From the NCBI GenBank assembly GCA_017745195.1, contig JAGHZW010000235.1:16611-80610 (forward strand): a DNA stretch of 64,000 bases, given 5' to 3'. Positions 60,752 to 64,000 of this stretch are shown piece by piece (position 1 is the first letter of the stretch; the number at the start of each line of letters is the position of its first letter). Origin of the DNA: Pseudoxanthomonas sp. (GTDB lineage Bacteria; Pseudomonadota; Gammaproteobacteria; Xanthomonadales; Xanthomonadaceae). A program made the translations under genes and the position numbers. Under the pieces are notes generated by a model that was not told the origin of the DNA, searched no databases, and saw only the letters and a program-made list of their open reading frames with translations.

Positions 60752-61726
60752 TTACGGCCGCCGTGCCAGCGCCGCGTCGTCCTTGGCCTTGGGCAGCAGG
60801 TCCTGCTTGGAGACCTTCAGCGGGCCGACCGACAGCATCGGCACCGCGACCACGATCGAGGACACCACCACGATCGCCGCGCCGACCATGTGGGTCAGGG
60901 CCAGGCCTTCCATCGAACTGCCACCGTAGCGGAACAGCGCCCAGGCCGACAGGAAGAACATCACCGCGGTGATCACGGTGCGCGACAGGGTCTGGTTGAT
61001 CGAGCGGTTGAGCACCTCGATCGAATCCACGCGCAGGCTGCGGAAGTTCTCGCGGACGCGGTCGAAGACCACGATGATGTCGTTGATCGCGAAGCCCATC
61101 ACCGACAGCAGGCCGGCCAGCACGGTCAGGTCGAACTCGCGGCCGGTGCCGTACATGTACGCGGCGGTCAGGATCAGGTCGAAGAACGCGGTCAGGCTGG
61201 CGGCGACCGCGAACTTCCACTCGAAGCGGAACGCGATGTAGATCAGGAAGCCGACCAGCATGAAGATGGTCGCCATGATGCCGTCCTTGACCAGGTCGGC
61301 GCCGACCTGCGGGCCGACGAACTCGGTGCGCAGCACCGTGGCCGGGTTCTCCGCAGTCGACAGCGCCTGCACGACCTGGCTGGCCACGGTCTTCTCGCCA
61401 TCGGCATTGCTCTTCTCGCCATGCGGCTGCAGGCGGATCATCACCTCGTTGCCGCCCTCGAAGCCCTGCACCTGGGCGTTGTCGAAGCCGGCGGCGGCGA
61501 GCTTCTCGCGCACCTGGTCCAGGCTGGCCGGCTTCTCGAAGCGGGTTTCCACCACGGTGCCGCCGGTGAACTCCAGCGCGTAGGCTTCCTTGTGGAAGCC
61601 CTTGGTGCCAATGATCGCCAGCGCGGCGGCGACCAGCACCAGCGTCACCCCCAGCGTGACTTTCCGCCAGCGCATGAAGTCGATGTTGGTGTCGTTCGGG
61701 ATGAGGTGCAGCGGGAAAATTTTCAT
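60752..61726 (-). CDS. secF: Protein translocase subunit SecF
   Basis: LEFTGGTVVETRFEKPAS, AGLLSVMGFAINDIIVVFDRVREN. Confidence 0.95.
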   Translation of the reverse strand: MKIFPLHLIPNDTNIDFMRWRKVTLGVTLVLVAAALAIIGTKGFHKEAYALEFTGGTVVETRFEKPASLDQVREKLAAAGFDNAQVQGFEGGNEVMIRLQPHGEKSNADGEKTVASQVVQALSTAENPATVLRTEFVGPQVGADLVKDGIMATIFMLVGFLIYIAFRFEWKFAVAASLTAFFDLILTAAYMYGTGREFDLTVLAGLLSVMGFAINDIIVVFDRVRENFRSLRVDSIEVLNRSINQTLSRTVITAVMFFLSAWALFRYGGSSMEGLALTHMVGAAIVVVSSIVVAVPMLSVGPLKVSKQDLLPKAKDDAALARRP

Positions 61727-61744
61727 TGTGTCGTTCTCACCCGG

Positions 61745-63586
61745 TCAGATGGCTACGGACTTGAGCTTCTTGCGGGAGCCGTAGATCAGCTGCGCCAGGG
61801 CACGGGATACGGTGATCGCGGTGAACATCGAGGCGAAGATGCCGATGATCATGGTCAGGGCGAAGCCCTTCAGCGGACCGGTGCCGAACGCATACAGGGC
61901 CACGCCGACGATCAGGCCTGTCAGGTTCGCGTCGAGGATGGTGCCGCCCGCCTTCTCGTAGCCGGCCGCGATCGCCGACTTCGGCGGCACGCCATGGCGC
62001 AGCTCCTCGCGGATGCGCTCGTTGATCAGCACGTTGGCGTCCACCGACAGGCCGACCGACAGCGCCAGGCCGGCGAAGCCCGGCAGGGTCATGGTCGCGC
62101 CGAAGATCGACATCACCGAGACCACGATCAGCAGGTTGAACAGCAGCGCCACGCCGGTGATCAGGCCGAACATGCGGTAGTACACCGCGAAGAACGCCAG
62201 GGTGAACAGGAACGCGTACAGCACCGCGGTGATGCCGCGCTCCACGTTCTCCTTGCCCAGGCTGGGGCCGACGATGCGCTCTTCGACGAAGTCCATCGGC
62301 GCGGCCAGCGAACCGGCGCGCAGCAGCTTGGCCAGGTCCTCGGCTTCGGCCTTGGCCAGGCCGGTGGTCTGGAACTGCTTGCCGAACACGCCCTGGATGG
62401 TGGCCGCGGAGATCACTTCCTCGCGGACGCGGAAGCTGCGCACTTCCTCGCCGTTGACCACGGTCACCTGCGGGATGCGCTCGGTGAACACCACCGCCAT
62501 CTGCTTGCCGACGTTGGCGCTGGTGAACTCGAACATGCGGTCGCCGCCGACGTTGTTCAGGGTCACGCTGACCGCCGGCTGGCCGTTCTGGTCGACCGTG
62601 GCCGAGGCCGAAGCCATCTGGTCGCCGGTGACGATCACCCGCTTGCTCAGCAGGATCGGCTCGCCGGTGCGGCGGTGGAACACCTTGGCTTCCGGCGGCA
62701 CGCGGCCGGTGGCCAGCGCATCGGCGGCATTGCCCTCGATCACGGCGCGGTATTCCAGGGTCGCGGTGGCGCCGATCATGCGCTTGGCCGCCGCGGTGTC
62801 CTGCACGCCCGGCAGCTGGACCACGATGCGGTCGTTGCCCTGGCGCTGGATGACCGGCTCGGCCACGCCCAGCTCGTTGACGCGGTTGCGCAGGGTCTCG
62901 ATGTTCTGCTCGATGGCGCGGCCGGCGATCTGGGTCAGCTCGCTGTCGGGGATGAGCACGGTGAGGCGGTTGCCCGATTCGTCCACGGTCAGCGCCGGCA
63001 TCACCTTGGCCAGCTGCAGGCGGGCCGCGTCGGGATCGGCATCGGAGGCCAAGGTGACGACGATGCTGTGGTCGGGACGGCGATCGACCGCGGTGTAGCG
63101 GATGCGGGCGTCGCGCAGGGTCACGCGGATGTCTTCCACGTATGCGTCGACCCGCTTCTCGAGCGCGGCCTTCTGGTCGACCTGCAGCACGAAGTGCACG
63201 CCGCCCTGCAGGTCCAGGCCCAGCACCATCGGCTGCGCGCCGATGCGCTGCAGCCAGGCCGGCACGTTGGAGGCCAGGTTGAGGGCGACCGTGTAGTCCT
63301 CGCCGAGGCTGTCGCGCAGGGCGTTGGCGGCCAGGGTCTGGGTCTCGGCGTCGGCCACGCGCACCAGCAGGCTGTCCTTCTCGATCGCCACCGACGTGTA
63401 CTTCACCCCGGACTCGCCGAGCTTGCCGCTCACCCGGGTCTTGAGCGCGTCATCCAGCACCGCGCCGCGGTTGCCGGTGATCTGCACGGCGTAATCGCTC
63501 TGGAACACATTGGGCAGCGCGTACAGCACGCTGAGCACCAGCACGGCCAGGATGAGGAAGTACTTCCAGCGGGGAAATTCGAGCAT
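61745..63586 (-). CDS. secD: Protein translocase subunit SecD
   Basis: MVLGLDLQGGVHFVLQVD, LPGFAGLALSVGLSVDANVLINERIREEL. Confidence 0.96.
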   Translation of the reverse strand: MLEFPRWKYFLILAVLVLSVLYALPNVFQSDYAVQITGNRGAVLDDALKTRVSGKLGESGVKYTSVAIEKDSLLVRVADAETQTLAANALRDSLGEDYTVALNLASNVPAWLQRIGAQPMVLGLDLQGGVHFVLQVDQKAALEKRVDAYVEDIRVTLRDARIRYTAVDRRPDHSIVVTLASDADPDAARLQLAKVMPALTVDESGNRLTVLIPDSELTQIAGRAIEQNIETLRNRVNELGVAEPVIQRQGNDRIVVQLPGVQDTAAAKRMIGATATLEYRAVIEGNAADALATGRVPPEAKVFHRRTGEPILLSKRVIVTGDQMASASATVDQNGQPAVSVTLNNVGGDRMFEFTSANVGKQMAVVFTERIPQVTVVNGEEVRSFRVREEVISAATIQGVFGKQFQTTGLAKAEAEDLAKLLRAGSLAAPMDFVEERIVGPSLGKENVERGITAVLYAFLFTLAFFAVYYRMFGLITGVALLFNLLIVVSVMSIFGATMTLPGFAGLALSVGLSVDANVLINERIREELRHGVPPKSAIAAGYEKAGGTILDANLTGLIVGVALYAFGTGPLKGFALTMIIGIFASMFTAITVSRALAQLIYGSRKKLKSVAI

Positions 63587-63644
63587 TGCGGGACCCCGCG
63601 CGGTCCCGTCCCGCGGGACCACGCTCAACGGTGGGACGGGAGGA

Positions 63645-63986
63645 TCAGGCGGACTTCAGGGTGCCCTTGGGCAGGACGTTGCCGATGGCGCTCTTCTGCA
63701 CGCGGATGCGCACGTTGTCGGCGACCTCGACGGTGACGAAGTTGTCGCCGATGTCGGTGACCACGCCGGCCACGCCGCCGGTGGTGATGACCTCGTCGCC
63801 GCGCGAGAGCTTGCCGAGCATGGCCTGGTGTTCCTTCTGCCGCTTCATCTGCGGGCGGATCATCAGGAAGTACATGATCGCGATCAGGATGACCGGGAAC
63901 AGCAGCATGCCGAAGCCGCCGCCCTGGGGCTGGCCGCCGGCGGACTGGGCGTAGGCGGTCGGGATCAGGAAGTCGAGGAGGCTCAT
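63645..63986 (-). CDS. yajC: Preprotein translocase subunit YajC
   Basis: YFLMIRPQMKRQKEHQAMLGKLSRGDEVITTGGVAGVVTDIGDNFVTVEVADNVRIRVQKSAI. Confidence 0.95.
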   Translation of the reverse strand: MSLLDFLIPTAYAQSAGGQPQGGGFGMLLFPVILIAIMYFLMIRPQMKRQKEHQAMLGKLSRGDEVITTGGVAGVVTDIGDNFVTVEVADNVRIRVQKSAIGNVLPKGTLKSA

Positions 63987-64000
63987 CGGGGTCGTCCGGG

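Noticed and set aside
60341-63736. 1131-aa plus-strand ORF over suhB end and secDF
   Set aside because: Antisense to secF and secD, spans a strong bidirectional terminator, low-complexity composition.

Overview
64-kb, high-GC, gene-dense chromosomal window. Gene content and synteny (tpiA-secG-tRNA-Leu-nuoA..., large NAD-GDH, DUF885, M13 and M1-permease peptidases) fit a Xanthomonadaceae/Lysobacteraceae gammaproteobacterium. I saw no prophage, transposase or CRISPR array. Most of it is core metabolism: sod, an RND efflux operon, NAD-GDH, NAD kinase, the nuo operon start, tpiA/secG, glmM/accD, PiT/DUF47, trmJ, suhB, secDF/yajC. The points most worth a second look are: (1) a 28-aa small ORF between nuoD and nuoE, coupled by ATGA overlaps on both sides, whose last 11 residues repeat the NuoD C-terminus with six synonymous-only changes; (2) nuoF cut off after about 76 recognisable residues and joined to cheR-cheD-cheB, i.e. 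a rearrangement or misassembly; (3) an array of four ~114-bp repeats made from the 3' end of a 5'-nucleotidase gene, on the other side of the che block; (4) a ~330-bp nested imperfect palindrome between two convergent genes; (5) three tandem M13 metallopeptidase genes, two near-identical and the third lacking the HExxH zinc site; (6) CHASE2/degenerate-GGDEF and PhnD-like/GGDEF-EAL signalling genes; (7) a barnase-barstar pair. All calls come from reading the sequence; no database search was run.
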